64,000 nt of DNA from Pseudomonas sp. RIT623 (lineage in GTDB: Bacteria > Pseudomonadota > Gammaproteobacteria > Pseudomonadales > Pseudomonadaceae): positions 1-64,000 of the forward strand of contig NZ_SOZA01000012.1 in assembly GCF_004519305.1 (NCBI RefSeq). The letters are read 5' to 3'. The number at the start of each line of letters is the position of its first letter. Position 1 is the stretch's first letter. Of the stretch, positions 43,253 to 53,075 are shown piece after piece. Made by a program: the position numbers and the translations under genes. The notes under the pieces are model-generated. The model was not told where the DNA came from and did not search any database. It was given only the letters and a program-made list of their open reading frames with translations.

Positions 43253-45793
43253 ATGTTGTCGCTGCACTGCCTGCCTGTCCGACCCACCCTGCTCGCCCTG
43301 TGCCTGTCCGTGAGCCTGGCCGCCGAAGCCGCGCCGGTGCCACTCGACCTGCCGGCCCAATCGCTGGCCCGCTCGCTAAGCCAACTGGCCCAGCAGGCCA
43401 AGGTGCAACTACTGTTCGACGAAGCCCTGCTCGGCAGCGCCCAGGCGCCAGCGCTCAAGGGCGACTATGAGGCCGAGGCGGCCATCGGCCGTCTGCTGAC
43501 AGGCAGCCGCTTCAACGTGGTGCGCATGGGCAATACCTATGTGGTGCGCCTGCGCGACGACGACCCGGTCGGCGACAACAGCCTGCAACTTGGCGCCGTG
43601 AGCATCGTCGGTGACGGCCAGCAGGTCGACCCCAGCAACGTCGGCCGTTCGACCCTCAACCAGGAGCAGATCGACCGTTACCAGCCGAGCAACATCCCCA
43701 GCGTGCTAGCCACCCTGCCCGGGGTGAATATGGGCGGCTCGGCCAAGCCCGGCGGGCAGACCATCAACATCTGGGGCATGGGCGATGCCGAAGACGTGCC
43801 GATGACCGTCGACGGCGCCCCCAAGAGCGGCTTCGAGCGCTACCAGCAAGGCACCATCTTCATCGAACCGGAGTTGATCAAGTACATCGAGGTCGAGAAA
43901 GGCCCGCACTCGGTCAAGACCGGCAATGGCGGCCTCGGCGGCAGCGTGCACATGGAAACCAAGGACGCCACCGACCTGTTGCAAGAGGGCCGCAACAGTG
44001 GCGCCATGCTCAAGTACGGTTACGCCAGCAACGATCACCAGCAGGTCTACAGCTCGGCGGTGTTCGGCCGTAGCGACGACGGGCGCATCGATGGCCTGGC
44101 CTATTTCACCAAGCGCGACGGTGGCGACCTGAAGATGGCCGACAAGCTGCCCGACCCCACCAACAGCTGGCCGATCAACCCGCAGCGCCTGCCCAACAGC
44201 GCCCTGGACCTGGAAGGCGCGCTACTCAAGACCAACATCCACTTCACCGACGAACACAGCCTGGGCTTTTCCTGGTCGCGCTCGGAAAGTGAGCGCTGGG
44301 CTACGTTCGCCTCCACCGCCTACCCAGTACCGCCGTCGGCGGCGAGCATCGAAAAGTACGGTTACGCCGACGCCCTCAAGCGCTTCCTGGCCAACCGTAC
44401 CACCATCGATACCACCTGGTCGGCCACCTACAAGTACCAGCCAATCGAAAACCCCTGGCTCGATCTGCAGGTGAAGTATTCCGAATCCGATACCCGGCAA
44501 ACCGACGAGCGCAACGCCAATGCAGTGTTGCAGCCGTCCACCGGCGGACGGCGGATGGATACCGAATACCAGGACCGCATGCTTGAGGTGACCAACACCA
44601 GCACCTTCCTCACCGGTCCACTGGAGCATGCCCTGACCGCCGGTGTGCAAGTGCGTCGCCACGATCGCGACACGCAGATGTGGATGCCCGGCAAATCCTA
44701 TGAAATCCCCCGCTACAACTACGGCTACTACCAGCCGTACTTCATGCCCAGCGGCAAGGTCGACAGCCAGGGCTACTACCTGCAGGACGCCATCACCCTG
44801 GGCGACCTGACCATCACCCCGTCGTTGCGCTACGACCATGTCACCAACGAGGGCAAGCCCAACCAGGCGCCGTACTACAACAACCCGGCCGCTGGCCACG
44901 ACTACAGCGCCAAGACCTACACCGGCTGGTCGCCACGCCTGTCGCTGTTCTGGAAGATGAACGAGCAGACCGTGCTGTTCGCCGACTACAGCAAGACCTG
45001 GCGCGCCCCGGTGCTGGACGAGCAGTATGAAGTACAGGGCATCGGCAGCCGCACCGCCAGCAGCCGCAACCTCGACCCCGAACGCATCGTCGGCCTGCGT
45101 GCCGGCAGCATCAGCACCTTTGCCGATGTCTTCACCCAGGGCGACAGCGCACAGATCCGCACCACGCTGTTCCGCAACAAGGTCAGCGACGAAATCTTCA
45201 AGGCCACCGGCATCGGCTGCCAGCAGCAGATGGTCACCGGCGGCAACATCGACAAGACCTGCGGCAAGGGCCTGATGGGCAACTACCGCAATATCGGTGA
45301 CGTGGTGTACAAGGGCTTCGAGATCGAAACCTTCTATGACTCCACCTACCTGTTCGGCGCCGTGTCTTACGCCTGGATGGAAGGCCGTCACCAAGGCGCG
45401 TACACCAATCCCTGGGGCCCGGACGTCTGGGCCAAGGATGTGCCGGCACCGAAATGGATCACCACGCTGGGGGTCAAGATCCCGGCCTGGGATGCCCGTG
45501 TAGGCTGGACCGCGCAGTTCGTCGGCGCCACCAAGCACCTACCCAGCGACAAGTATTTCGAGGGGCCGGCCAGTGCCCTGGGCGACCGCTACTACGACAA
45601 CTTCGGCAACGAGCGCTACGACATCCATGGCCTGTTCGCCAACTGGAAGCCACAGCAGCCCTACTTGAAAGGGACTGAGGTCAACCTGACAGTCGACAAC
45701 CTGTTCAACAAAGCCGTGCGCCCGGAGTTGTCAGGGGAGAACGCCTATACCGTCGGGCGCAATGCCAAGATCAGCGTGACCCGGTTCTTCTGA
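43253..45793 (+). CDS. TonB-dependent heme receptor, HasR-like, with STN signalling domain
   Basis: Outer-membrane receptor of 846 residues. The signal peptide ends near AAEAAP. The STN domain (about 25-100, VPLDLPAQSLARSLSQLAQQ) marks it as a signalling receptor. The plug carries LPGVNMGGSAKPGGQTINIW and ELIKYIEVEKGPHSV. The barrel shows heme-receptor boxes WRAPVLDE (FRAP-like) and SRNLDPE (NPNL-like), and it ends in KISVTRFF. It starts after a G-rich ribosome site; the 15-codon longer frame is not family-like. No hasA hemophore or hasDE export genes follow, so it may use heme directly or a distant hemophore. Confidence 0.88.
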   Translation: MLSLHCLPVRPTLLALCLSVSLAAEAAPVPLDLPAQSLARSLSQLAQQAKVQLLFDEALLGSAQAPALKGDYEAEAAIGRLLTGSRFNVVRMGNTYVVRLRDDDPVGDNSLQLGAVSIVGDGQQVDPSNVGRSTLNQEQIDRYQPSNIPSVLATLPGVNMGGSAKPGGQTINIWGMGDAEDVPMTVDGAPKSGFERYQQGTIFIEPELIKYIEVEKGPHSVKTGNGGLGGSVHMETKDATDLLQEGRNSGAMLKYGYASNDHQQVYSSAVFGRSDDGRIDGLAYFTKRDGGDLKMADKLPDPTNSWPINPQRLPNSALDLEGALLKTNIHFTDEHSLGFSWSRSESERWATFASTAYPVPPSAASIEKYGYADALKRFLANRTTIDTTWSATYKYQPIENPWLDLQVKYSESDTRQTDERNANAVLQPSTGGRRMDTEYQDRMLEVTNTSTFLTGPLEHALTAGVQVRRHDRDTQMWMPGKSYEIPRYNYGYYQPYFMPSGKVDSQGYYLQDAITLGDLTITPSLRYDHVTNEGKPNQAPYYNNPAAGHDYSAKTYTGWSPRLSLFWKMNEQTVLFADYSKTWRAPVLDEQYEVQGIGSRTASSRNLDPERIVGLRAGSISTFADVFTQGDSAQIRTTLFRNKVSDEIFKATGIGCQQQMVTGGNIDKTCGKGLMGNYRNIGDVVYKGFEIETFYDSTYLFGAVSYAWMEGRHQGAYTNPWGPDVWAKDVPAPKWITTLGVKIPAWDARVGWTAQFVGATKHLPSDKYFEGPASALGDRYYDNFGNERYDIHGLFANWKPQQPYLKGTEVNLTVDNLFNKAVRPELSGENAYTVGRNAKISVTRFF

Positions 45794-45835
45794 ACCAGCC
45801 AGGCGACGCGGCAAGGGACTGCACCGCGCGCCTGG

Positions 45836-46333
45836 TCAGTCGCTTGCGCCGCCAACACGCTCCTGTGCCCTGGCGACATTCACTTGCATTGCACTGGATG
45901 CCACATCGAAAACCGCCTGGGCGACCGCGTGGGTACCACGCGCCTGCATCCAGGCGAGGATATCGGCCAGGTGCCAGAGCGACAGGCTGCCGTCGTGCAC
46001 CGGTGCCGGAAACGTGCTCGGGTGAGTGAGCATGAGTTTGCGCATGTTCTGCCGCGACCCCCCCACCACTTCCGCCACATCAGTGAGGCCGACCAGGTCA
46101 GGGCTCACTTCGATCAGCTGGGCCTGCGGCAAGGCCCGCCGGACATCCGCCAGGGCGCTGTGCAGTGCCTCCTGCGCCGTCGCGCCCTTACGGGCAAAGG
46201 CCAGGGCCAGGCGGCCCGGCTGGCCGCTGCCAACCACGGCGTCGTCACAACCGGCCTCGGCCAGGCGCTCGATCAGCGCATCGATGTCTTGTGGGCCGGA
46301 CAATTGATACTTGAGGGTGAATTCGTATTCCAT
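45836..46333 (-). CDS. Putative DNA-binding antitoxin-like protein
   Basis: A 165-residue protein starting MEYEFTLKYQLSG. The N-terminal 75 residues look like a small alpha/beta domain (ferredoxin-like pattern with DIDALIERLAEAGCDDAVVG). The second half holds a MerR- or excisionase-like helix-turn-helix stretch (LVGLTDVAEVVGGSRQNMRK, about residues 85-104, then SLWHLADILAWM). Its ATG shares bases with the stop of the 90-residue gene upstream, so the two are coupled. Small DNA-binding partner, immediate overlap and upstream palindrome together suggest the antitoxin/repressor of a toxin-antitoxin pair. The role is inferred. Confidence 0.7.
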   Translation of the reverse strand: MEYEFTLKYQLSGPQDIDALIERLAEAGCDDAVVGSGQPGRLALAFARKGATAQEALHSALADVRRALPQAQLIEVSPDLVGLTDVAEVVGGSRQNMRKLMLTHPSTFPAPVHDGSLSLWHLADILAWMQARGTHAVAQAVFDVASSAMQVNVARAQERVGGASD

Positions 46334-46605
46334 CAGGTGCGCTCCGCTGGCTGGTTGACGATCCCGCGAGTCGACGTGCAGTTGTCGACGATCCGGCGCA
46401 ACTGCCGGGCAAAGATGCCTGGGTTTCGTGGCGTACTCCACACACTGGTGATGCAGAACTCGCCACAACGGCATTCGCGGTCGTTATTGGGGCAGTAGAT
46501 GCGCCCCCAGCAATAGCCTCCCCGAACCACTACCTTCCAGCCCTGTGCCTCGGCATGGGCCAGGGTTTGCTCAACTTCCTTGTTGAGATGGGTAGGACGG
46601 GCCAT
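46333..46605 (-). CDS. Putative HicA-like toxin, Cys-rich
   Basis: A 90-residue basic protein. It begins with a helix (KEVEQTLAHAEAQGWKVV) followed by a strand pattern resembling the HicA double-stranded-RNA-binding fold, where HicA has a G-S-H core; here it reads RGGYCWGRIYCPN. An inserted Cys-rich loop (CPNNDRECRCGEFC, Cys spaced to allow metal binding) precedes IFARQLRRIVDNC, like the C-terminal helix of HicA. It is first in the two-gene operon, with a palindromic site just upstream. Toxicity is inference. The catalytic His of HicA is not in its usual place. Confidence 0.65.
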   Translation of the reverse strand: MARPTHLNKEVEQTLAHAEAQGWKVVVRGGYCWGRIYCPNNDRECRCGEFCITSVWSTPRNPGIFARQLRRIVDNCTSTRGIVNQPAERT

Positions 46606-46636
46606 CGGCTGTGCTCCAGTATGGATATCAGGACAA

Positions 46637-46654
46637 GGTTGTCAAGTGACAACC
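46637..46654. promoter_or_regulatory. Palindromic operator ahead of the two-gene cassette
   Basis: A perfect inverted repeat, ggttgtca-ag-tgacaacc, lies 32 bases upstream of the 90-residue gene and just after a TATGAT-like -10 element on the minus strand. A second small dyad, acgcc-gaca-ggcgt, lies at 46663-46676. Such placement fits autorepression. Confidence 0.6.
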
Positions 46655-46777
46655 ATCATAACGCCGACAGGCGTCATCCCGAACCAGCCTAGGCCCTGGC
46701 GCAACGCATCCCAGTCCATGCAGACGTCTTGGGAAGGATCCTATAAAGAGAAGGGCAAAACCGCGCAACCAGGCGCC

Positions 46778-47998
46778 TTACCCGGCAATCAACCCATCCG
46801 CCCGCAACAGGCTTTCCAGGCAATGCTCCTGCACCCCGTAGAACGCCTTGAGCTGGCTGATCTTCTCCAGCAAGGCAGCATTGTCCTGAGGCTGGCGCCG
46901 CTTCACCGCCAGAATCATCTTGTTCTTGTTGGTGTGTTCCAACGAAATGAACTCGAAGACTTTGGTCTCGTAACCACAAGCCTCCAGATACAGCGCGCGC
47001 AGGCTGTCAGTCAGCATCTCGGCCTGCTGCCCCAGGTGCAGACCGTACTGCAGCATCGGCTGGAGCAGGCCAGGACTGTGCAACTGCGGGCGGATCTGCT
47101 TGTGGCAACACGGCGAGCACATGATGATCGCGGCGTTGCAGCGAATGCCGGTATGGATGGCATAGTCGGTGGCGATGTCGCAGGCATGCAGGGCGATCAT
47201 CACCTCGATGGCCTCGGGTACCACGCTGCGCACATCGCCGCACTCGAACACCAGGCCCGGATGCTCCAGACGCGCGGCGGCGGCGTTGCACAGCTCGACC
47301 ATGTCCGGGCGCAGTTCAACGCCGGTTACTTGTGTCTCACGCCCAAGGCTGTTGCACAGGTAGTCGTGGATGGCGAAGGTCAGGTAGCCCTTGCCCGAAC
47401 CGAAGTCGGCCACCCGCAGCAGCTGCTCAGCCGCCAGCGGCGCACCGGCCAAGGCGTGATCGAAGACTTCGATGAACTTGTTGATCTGTTTCCACTTGCG
47501 AGACATCGACGGGATCAGCGCGCCCTGCGCATCGGTCACGCCAAGGTCACGCAGAAACGGCCGCGACAGCTCCAGGTAGCGCTTCTTCTCGCGGTCGTGC
47601 GCGGCGGTCGCCGCTGCGCGCGGGGCCTGCTGAGCCAGGTGACGACGCAGCATCGGCTTGCCCTTCTTGCTGAACTCCAACTGCACCTCCCCTTCGGTGA
47701 TGAACAGGTGGGCATTGCGAAAGCTCTGCGGCAACAGCTCTGCAATCAACGCCTGGGCTTGTTGCAGCGGCAAGTTGCGGGTGATATCGCGGGTCTGGTG
47801 GCGATAGACCAGTTGCAGGCACGGCTCGCCCTTGATCTGCACCGGTTTGCCGATGATGCGTTGCAGGCTCTGGTCTGCGCCGACATGGCGGGCCAGGACC
47901 AGCTTGGTCAGGCTGCCATCGGCCAGGGCGTCGGCCAACTGGCCGAGGAACTGGGCACGCGCGTCCGGCGCGGTGGGGGCGGTCGATGAGGAAGACAT
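46778..47998 (-). CDS. Class I SAM-dependent methyltransferase (METTL25-like)
   Basis: A 406-residue cytoplasmic protein. The SAM-binding motif I reads VADFGSGKGYLTFAIHDYL (about residues 193-211), and the acidic motif II VTGVELRPDMVELC follows. The late motif MCSPCCHKQIRPQL is found in the RRNAD1/METTL25-related group, whose substrate is not known in bacteria. The N-terminal 170 residues form a separate domain without a recognised motif. It appears monocistronic. Confidence 0.82.
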   Translation of the reverse strand: MSSSSTAPTAPDARAQFLGQLADALADGSLTKLVLARHVGADQSLQRIIGKPVQIKGEPCLQLVYRHQTRDITRNLPLQQAQALIAELLPQSFRNAHLFITEGEVQLEFSKKGKPMLRRHLAQQAPRAAATAAHDREKKRYLELSRPFLRDLGVTDAQGALIPSMSRKWKQINKFIEVFDHALAGAPLAAEQLLRVADFGSGKGYLTFAIHDYLCNSLGRETQVTGVELRPDMVELCNAAAARLEHPGLVFECGDVRSVVPEAIEVMIALHACDIATDYAIHTGIRCNAAIIMCSPCCHKQIRPQLHSPGLLQPMLQYGLHLGQQAEMLTDSLRALYLEACGYETKVFEFISLEHTNKNKMILAVKRRQPQDNAALLEKISQLKAFYGVQEHCLESLLRADGLIAG

Positions 47999-48096
47999 GT
48001 AAACGGGTGCCTCGGAATGCGGGGGGCGCGTTGCGCAATGCCGCGCATTCTACGTCGATGACGGTCCATCGCGAAGGTTTTCGCGATAGACGCCGG

Positions 48097-48705
48097 TCAG
48101 TCGAGAATGACCAGGCGATTGGGCAACTCGTTGCGCGCATGGGTCGGCGGCACATGCTCGCTGAGCAGCTCCCCGCAGGCTTCGATGCATTCGACGAAGC
48201 CCTGGAGGGTGTGCCCCTGGCGCACCTGCTCGGCAAACCGGGCGACGATCGCCGCTCGCGCCTGCTCGGGCAGGTGCCGGTCGATGCCCTCGTCGACCAG
48301 GATCTCCACATGTTGCTCGGCTTCACTGACGAAGATCAGCACCCCGGTGGCGCCGGCGGTGCGCTGTAGGTTGAGTTCAAGAAATTGCTGGCGGGCAAGC
48401 CCGGAGGCTCGTCGCCGCCGTAGCACCGACGGCACGACCCAGGCCGCCAGGCGTGGCTGGCGCAACACCAGGCACAAACTGATGAAGGTGAGCATCTGCG
48501 TCAGCAGCAGAGCGTTGACACCGATCCCGCCCAACCACAGGTGCAGCAGGCCCGGTACCAGCAAGGCCAACAACGCGGCCCAGAGCAGAGGCAGATACGG
48601 AAAGTCGTCGGCGCGGCGCGCCAGCACGGTAACCAGCTCCGCATCGGTGCGCCGCTCGGCGCGGGCGATCGCCTCGGCGATCTGGCGCTGTTCGTACTCG
48701 GTCAT
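48097..48705 (-). CDS. TPM-domain membrane protein
   Basis: A 202-residue protein of the TPM family (domain named for TLP18.3, Psb32 and MOLO-1). The N terminus matches the family (RQIAEAIARAERRTDAELVTVLARRAD). Two hydrophobic segments (about 38-58 and 62-80) are followed by VLIFVSEAEQHVEILVDEGI, the conserved core. Function in Pseudomonas is not established. Confidence 0.85.
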   Translation of the reverse strand: MTEYEQRQIAEAIARAERRTDAELVTVLARRADDFPYLPLLWAALLALLVPGLLHLWLGGIGVNALLLTQMLTFISLCLVLRQPRLAAWVVPSVLRRRRASGLARQQFLELNLQRTAGATGVLIFVSEAEQHVEILVDEGIDRHLPEQARAAIVARFAEQVRQGHTLQGFVECIEACGELLSEHVPPTHARNELPNRLVILD

Positions 48706-48906
48706 GCCATCGTCTCTCGAGCGTTCTTATCGTTGTTATCCCGGCACTCGGGTGGGCGAGAGTGTATCTCAACAAGCGGCTCATATAAGGCATAATCCGC
48801 GACTGCTCCGGATCATGGACGAATGATTCGGCATACACCCGGCGGACTCTACAACAACGAACGTAGGAAACGTCTCGAAAACCGCTTTCACACGACAACG
48901 GAACTG

Positions 48907-51198
48907 ATGATGAAACTGTCTTTGCTGGGCCTGGCCATGGGCCTTGCCAGTCAGGCGGCCCTGGCCGCCCCCACCGCCCCGCCCCTGCAAGACAAGCAGG
49001 CGTTCATCGATCATCTGGTCGGCCAGATGACCGAGGCCGAGAAAATCGGCCAGTTGCGCCTGATCAGCATCGGCCCCGAGATGCCCCGCGAAAAGATCCG
49101 CGAGGAGATCGCCGCCGGCCGCATCGGTGGCACCTTCAACTCGCGCACCGCCCCCGAGAACCGGCCGATGCAGGACGCGGCCATGCGCAGCCGCCTGAAG
49201 ATCCCGATGTTCTTCGCCTACGACACCATCCACGGCGAACGTACCATCTTCCCGATCGGCCTGGGCCTGGCCTCGTCCTGGGACATGGACGCCATCGCCA
49301 AGGTGGGCCGCACCTCGGCCATCGAAGCCGCCGCCGATTCCCTGGACATGACCTTCGCGCCGATGGTCGACATCGCCCGTGACCCGCGCTGGGGCCGCAC
49401 CAGCGAGGGCTTCGGCGAAGATACCTACCTGACCTCGAAGATCGGCCAGGTAATGGTCAAGTCGTTCCAGGGCACAAGCCCAGCCAACGCCGACAGCATC
49501 ATGGCCATCGTCAAGCACTTCGCCTTGTACGGCGCGGTGGAGGGCGGGCGCGACTACAACACGGTCGATATGAGCCTGCCGAAGATGTACAACGACTACC
49601 TGCCACCTTATCGCGCCGCGCTCGATGCCGGTGCCGGCGGGGTGATGGTGGCGCTGAACTCGATCAACGGTGTGCCGGCCACCTCCAACACCTGGCTGAT
49701 GAACGACCTGCTGCGCAAGGAGTGGGGTTTCAAGGGCGTGACCATCAGCGACCACGGCGCCATCCAGGAACTGATCCGCCATGGCGTCGCCCGCGACGGC
49801 CGCGAAGCCGCCAAGCTGGCGATCAAGGCCGGTATCGACATGAGCATGAACGACACCCTCTACGGCGAGGAACTGCCAGGCTTGCTCAAGTCCGGCGAAG
49901 TCAGCCAGGCCGAACTGGACCAGGCGGTGCGCGAAGTACTGGGCGCCAAGTACGACATGGGCCTGTTCAAGGATCCGTATGTGCGCATTCCCAAGGCCGA
50001 GACCGACCTCAAGGACTACTACGCCGATGAGCGTCTGCACCGCGCCGCCGCGCGCGACGTGGCACGCCGTAGCCTGGTACTGCTGGAAAACCGCGAGCAG
50101 ACCCTGCCGCTGAAGAAAAGCGGCACCATCGCCCTGGTCGGCCCGCTGGCCGACGCCCCGATCGACATGATGGGCAGCTGGGCCGCCGACGGCAAACCGC
50201 AGCACTCGGTCACCGTGCGCGAAGGCCTGCGCCGCGCCGTCGAAGGCAAGGCCAAGCTGCTGTACGCAAAGGGCTCGAACGTCACCGGCGACAAGGCGAT
50301 GTTCGACTACCTGAACTTCCTCAATTTCGACGCCCCGGAAATCGTCAACGACCTGCGTCCGGCTGCGGTGCTGATCGACGAGGCGGTCCAGGCCGCGCAG
50401 CAGGCCGACGTGGTGGTGGCCGTGGTCGGCGAGTCCCGCGGCATGTCCCACGAGTCCTCCAGCCGCACCACCCTGGAAATTCCGGCGGTGCAGCGCGAGC
50501 TGATCAAGGCGCTGAAGGCCACCGGCAAACCACTGGTACTGGTACTGATGAACGGTCGTCCGCTGTCGATCGCCTGGGAGCGCGAGCAGGCCGACGCCCT
50601 CCTGGAAACCTGGTTCAGCGGTACCGAAGGCGGCAACGCCATCGCCGACGTGCTGTTCGGCGACTACAACCCGTCCGGGCGCCTGGCGATCACCTTCCCA
50701 CGTTCGGTCGGGCAGATCCCGATGTACTACAACCACCTGCGCATCGGCCGGCCGTTCACCCCGGGCAAACCAGGCAACTACACCTCGCAGTACTTCGAGG
50801 AGCCCAATGGCCCGTTGTATCCGTTCGGCTACGGCCTGAGCTACACCCAGTTCGAGCTGTCCGGGCTCAAGCTGTCGGCGGCGAAGCTGGCACGCGGCGC
50901 CAAGTTGCAGGCCAAGGTGACGGTGAAGAACAGCGGCAAGCGTGACGGCGAAACCGTGGTGCAACTGTACATCCAGGACCAGAGCGCGTCGATGAGCCGC
51001 CCGGTGAAGGAGCTGAAGAACTTCCAGAAGCTGATGCTCAAGGCCGGCGAGTCGCGAACCTTGACCTTCGACATCAGTGAGGAGGACCTGAGGTTCTACA
51101 ATGGCCAGCTGCAGCACGTCGCCGAGCCGGGCCAGTTCAATGTCCAGGTCGGCCTCGACTCCGAGGCGGTGCAGCAGCAGAGCTTCGAACTGCTGTAA
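48907..51198 (+). CDS. bglX: Periplasmic beta-glucosidase BglX (GH3)
   Basis: Glycoside hydrolase family 3 enzyme that removes terminal beta-glucose units. The 763-residue protein has a signal peptide (MMKLSLLGLAMGLASQAALA). The N-terminal GH3 barrel carries the nucleophile Asp282 in GVTISDHGAI, and the substrate-binding KHF is in MAIVKHFALYGA. The GH3 C-terminal domain (about 400-640) and a fibronectin type III-like domain (about 680-750, VTVKNSGKRDGETVVQLYIQ) follow. The start at the signal peptide is preferred over the 28-codon longer frame. Confidence 0.94.
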   Translation: MMKLSLLGLAMGLASQAALAAPTAPPLQDKQAFIDHLVGQMTEAEKIGQLRLISIGPEMPREKIREEIAAGRIGGTFNSRTAPENRPMQDAAMRSRLKIPMFFAYDTIHGERTIFPIGLGLASSWDMDAIAKVGRTSAIEAAADSLDMTFAPMVDIARDPRWGRTSEGFGEDTYLTSKIGQVMVKSFQGTSPANADSIMAIVKHFALYGAVEGGRDYNTVDMSLPKMYNDYLPPYRAALDAGAGGVMVALNSINGVPATSNTWLMNDLLRKEWGFKGVTISDHGAIQELIRHGVARDGREAAKLAIKAGIDMSMNDTLYGEELPGLLKSGEVSQAELDQAVREVLGAKYDMGLFKDPYVRIPKAETDLKDYYADERLHRAAARDVARRSLVLLENREQTLPLKKSGTIALVGPLADAPIDMMGSWAADGKPQHSVTVREGLRRAVEGKAKLLYAKGSNVTGDKAMFDYLNFLNFDAPEIVNDLRPAAVLIDEAVQAAQQADVVVAVVGESRGMSHESSSRTTLEIPAVQRELIKALKATGKPLVLVLMNGRPLSIAWEREQADALLETWFSGTEGGNAIADVLFGDYNPSGRLAITFPRSVGQIPMYYNHLRIGRPFTPGKPGNYTSQYFEEPNGPLYPFGYGLSYTQFELSGLKLSAAKLARGAKLQAKVTVKNSGKRDGETVVQLYIQDQSASMSRPVKELKNFQKLMLKAGESRTLTFDISEEDLRFYNGQLQHVAEPGQFNVQVGLDSEAVQQQSFELL

Positions 51199-51206
51199 GC
51201 CACACC

Positions 51207-51287
51207 CGGCCTGCTTGCGGGGCAGGCCCGCTCGCACAAGTCTGTGATAAAACTTGTGGGAACGGGCTTGCCCCGCAGGCAGGCCGG
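51207..51287. repeat. Long inverted repeat between bglX and the sensor kinase
   Basis: Arms starting ccggcctgcttgcggggcag and ending as its near mirror (cttgccccgcaggcaggccgg), about 35 bases each, enclose a short loop ending in acttgtg. It is a REP-like element and could terminate bglX transcription. Confidence 0.7.
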
Positions 51288-51317
51288 CACAGACAATCAA
51301 GACCCCGGATCCGCGCC

Positions 51318-53075
51318 ATGCCCTCATCCTTCCGCGCCCTGCGCCTGGGCCTGATCATCCTGCTGATCCTGGTCGGCACCACCCTCAGCGCCGGCTGGGC
51401 GATGCACCAGGCCAAGCGCCAGGCCATGGAGACCGACGCCCGGCGGGCCAGCCAGCAATTGGGCCTGTACGCCAACGCCCTGCATACCCTGATCGAGCGC
51501 TATCGCGCCCTGCCCGCCGTGCTGGCGCTGGACCCGGAGCTGATCGCCGCCCTGCGCGGCCCAGTCACCGAGCAGGTGCAGGACGCCCTGAACCGCAAAC
51601 TCGAACGCATCAACGGCGCCGCCAACTCATCGACCCTCGAGCTGCTCGACCGCACCGGCCTGGCCATAGCCGCCAGCAACTGGCGTTTGCCGACCACCTA
51701 CGTGGGCTCCAACTACGGCTTTCGCCCCTATTTCAAGCAAACCCGCAGCCAGGGCAGCGGCCGTTTCTATGCGGTCGGCGTGACCAGCGGCGTGCCGGGC
51801 TACTTCCTGGCCAGCGCGGTGAACGACGAACACGGCCGCTTCCTCGGCGCCATGGTGGTCAAGCTGGAGTTCCCCGAGCTTGAACGCGAGTGGCGCCAGG
51901 GCAACGATATCCTGCTGGTCAGCGACGCCCGCGGCATCACCTTCATCGCCAACCAGGACGGCTGGCGTTATCGCGAACTGCAGCCGCTCAGCGGCGTCGA
52001 CCGCGCCGAACTGGCCGAAACCCGCCAGTACGACAAGCAGCCGCTGGTGCCGCTGCAGCACCAGGCGTTGACCCGCTTCGCCGCCAATAGCCACCTGACC
52101 CGCGTGCAAGGCCCCGATGGCAGCGCCGACTACCTCTGGGAAAGCCTGCCACTGGAAGCCGAGGGCTGGACCTTGCACCTGCTGCGCAAGCCCCAGGTGG
52201 CCGAGGACGGACGCAACGCCGCGCTGGCCGCCGCCGCGGTCTGGCTGACCCTGGTGTTCGCCGCGCTGTTCGTCAGTCAGCGCTTGCGCCTGGCCCGCCT
52301 GCGCCAACGCAGCCGCGAGCAGCTCAAGGACCTGGTCGAGGCGCGTACCCGCGAGCTGCGCACCGCCCAGGAAGGCCTGGTGCAATCGGCCAAGCTGGCG
52401 GCGCTGGGGCAGATGTCGGCCGCCCTCGCCCACGAGATCAACCAACCGCTGACCACCCAGCGCATGCAACTGGAAACCCTGCGCCTGCTGCTCGACCATG
52501 GCCGCCACGAACAGGCCCGCCAGGCCCTGGAGCCGCTGGAGCAGATGCTCACGCGCATGGCCGCGCTCACCGGCCACCTGAAGACCTTCGCGCGCAACAG
52601 CCCTGGCGGCCTGCGCGAGCGCATGGACCTGGCCACGGTGGTCGACCAGGCCCTGCACCTGCTCGACGCGCGCATCCGCGCCGAGGCCGTCGAGGTGGCC
52701 CTGTACCTGGCGCGCCCGGCCTGGGTGCGCGGCGACGCGATCCGCCTGGAGCAAGTGCTGATCAACCTGCTGCGCAACGCCCTCGACGCCATGGCCGACA
52801 AGCGCTACAAACGTCTGGAAATCCGTATCGAGGCCGACGCCGAGCTGTGGCGCCTGAGCGTGCTCGACTCTGGCGGCGGCATTGTCGAGGCCGACCTGGC
52901 CAAGGTCTTCGACCCGTTCTTCACCACCAAGCCGGTCGGTGAAGGCCTGGGCCTGGGCCTGGCGATCTCCTATGGCATCGTGGTCGATGCCGGCGGCGCC
53001 CTGCAGGTCGACAACCTGCCGGGCGGCGCGCGCTTCAGCCTGACCCTGCCCCGCGACCTGGAGCCTGTATGTTGA
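51318..53075 (+). CDS. mifS: C4-dicarboxylate/alpha-ketoglutarate sensor kinase (DctB/MifS type)
   Basis: Inner-membrane sensor kinase of 585 residues. A membrane helix (about 8-28), a periplasmic double-PDC-like sensor domain (about 30-290) and a second helix (about 297-317) precede a coiled-coil linker and the kinase core. The phosphoacceptor is His372 in [13 protein letters not shown]. The N box ([13 protein letters not shown]), G1 box (LDSGGGI) and G2 box ([13 protein letters not shown]) are present. The start of the regulator overlaps its stop. DctB is the broad family. Neighbouring kgtP makes the MifS role (alpha-ketoglutarate response) more likely. Confidence 0.87.
   Translation: MPSSFRALRLGLIILLILVGTTLSAGWAMHQAKRQAMETDARRASQQLGLYANALHTLIERYRALPAVLALDPELIAALRGPVTEQVQDALNRKLERINGAANSSTLELLDRTGLAIAASNWRLPTTYVGSNYGFRPYFKQTRSQGSGRFYAVGVTSGVPGYFLASAVNDEHGRFLGAMVVKLEFPELEREWRQGNDILLVSDARGITFIANQDGWRYRELQPLSGVDRAELAETRQYDKQPLVPLQHQALTRFAANSHLTRVQGPDGSADYLWESLPLEAEGWTLHLLRKPQVAEDGRNAALAAAAVWLTLVFAALFVSQRLRLARLRQRSREQLKDLVEARTRELRTAQEGLVQSAKLAALGQMSAALAHEINQPLTTQRMQLETLRLLLDHGRHEQARQALEPLEQMLTRMAALTGHLKTFARNSPGGLRERMDLATVVDQALHLLDARIRAEAVEVALYLARPAWVRGDAIRLEQVLINLLRNALDAMADKRYKRLEIRIEADAELWRLSVLDSGGGIVEADLAKVFDPFFTTKPVGEGLGLGLAISYGIVVDAGGALQVDNLPGGARFSLTLPRDLEPVC

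Noticed and set aside
48781..51327. 848-codon open frame on the minus strand opposite bglX
   Set aside because: Low-complexity Gly/Val/His/Gln/Asp-rich translation with no motifs, lying fully antisense to a well-conserved GH3 gene. It is a high-GC shadow frame.
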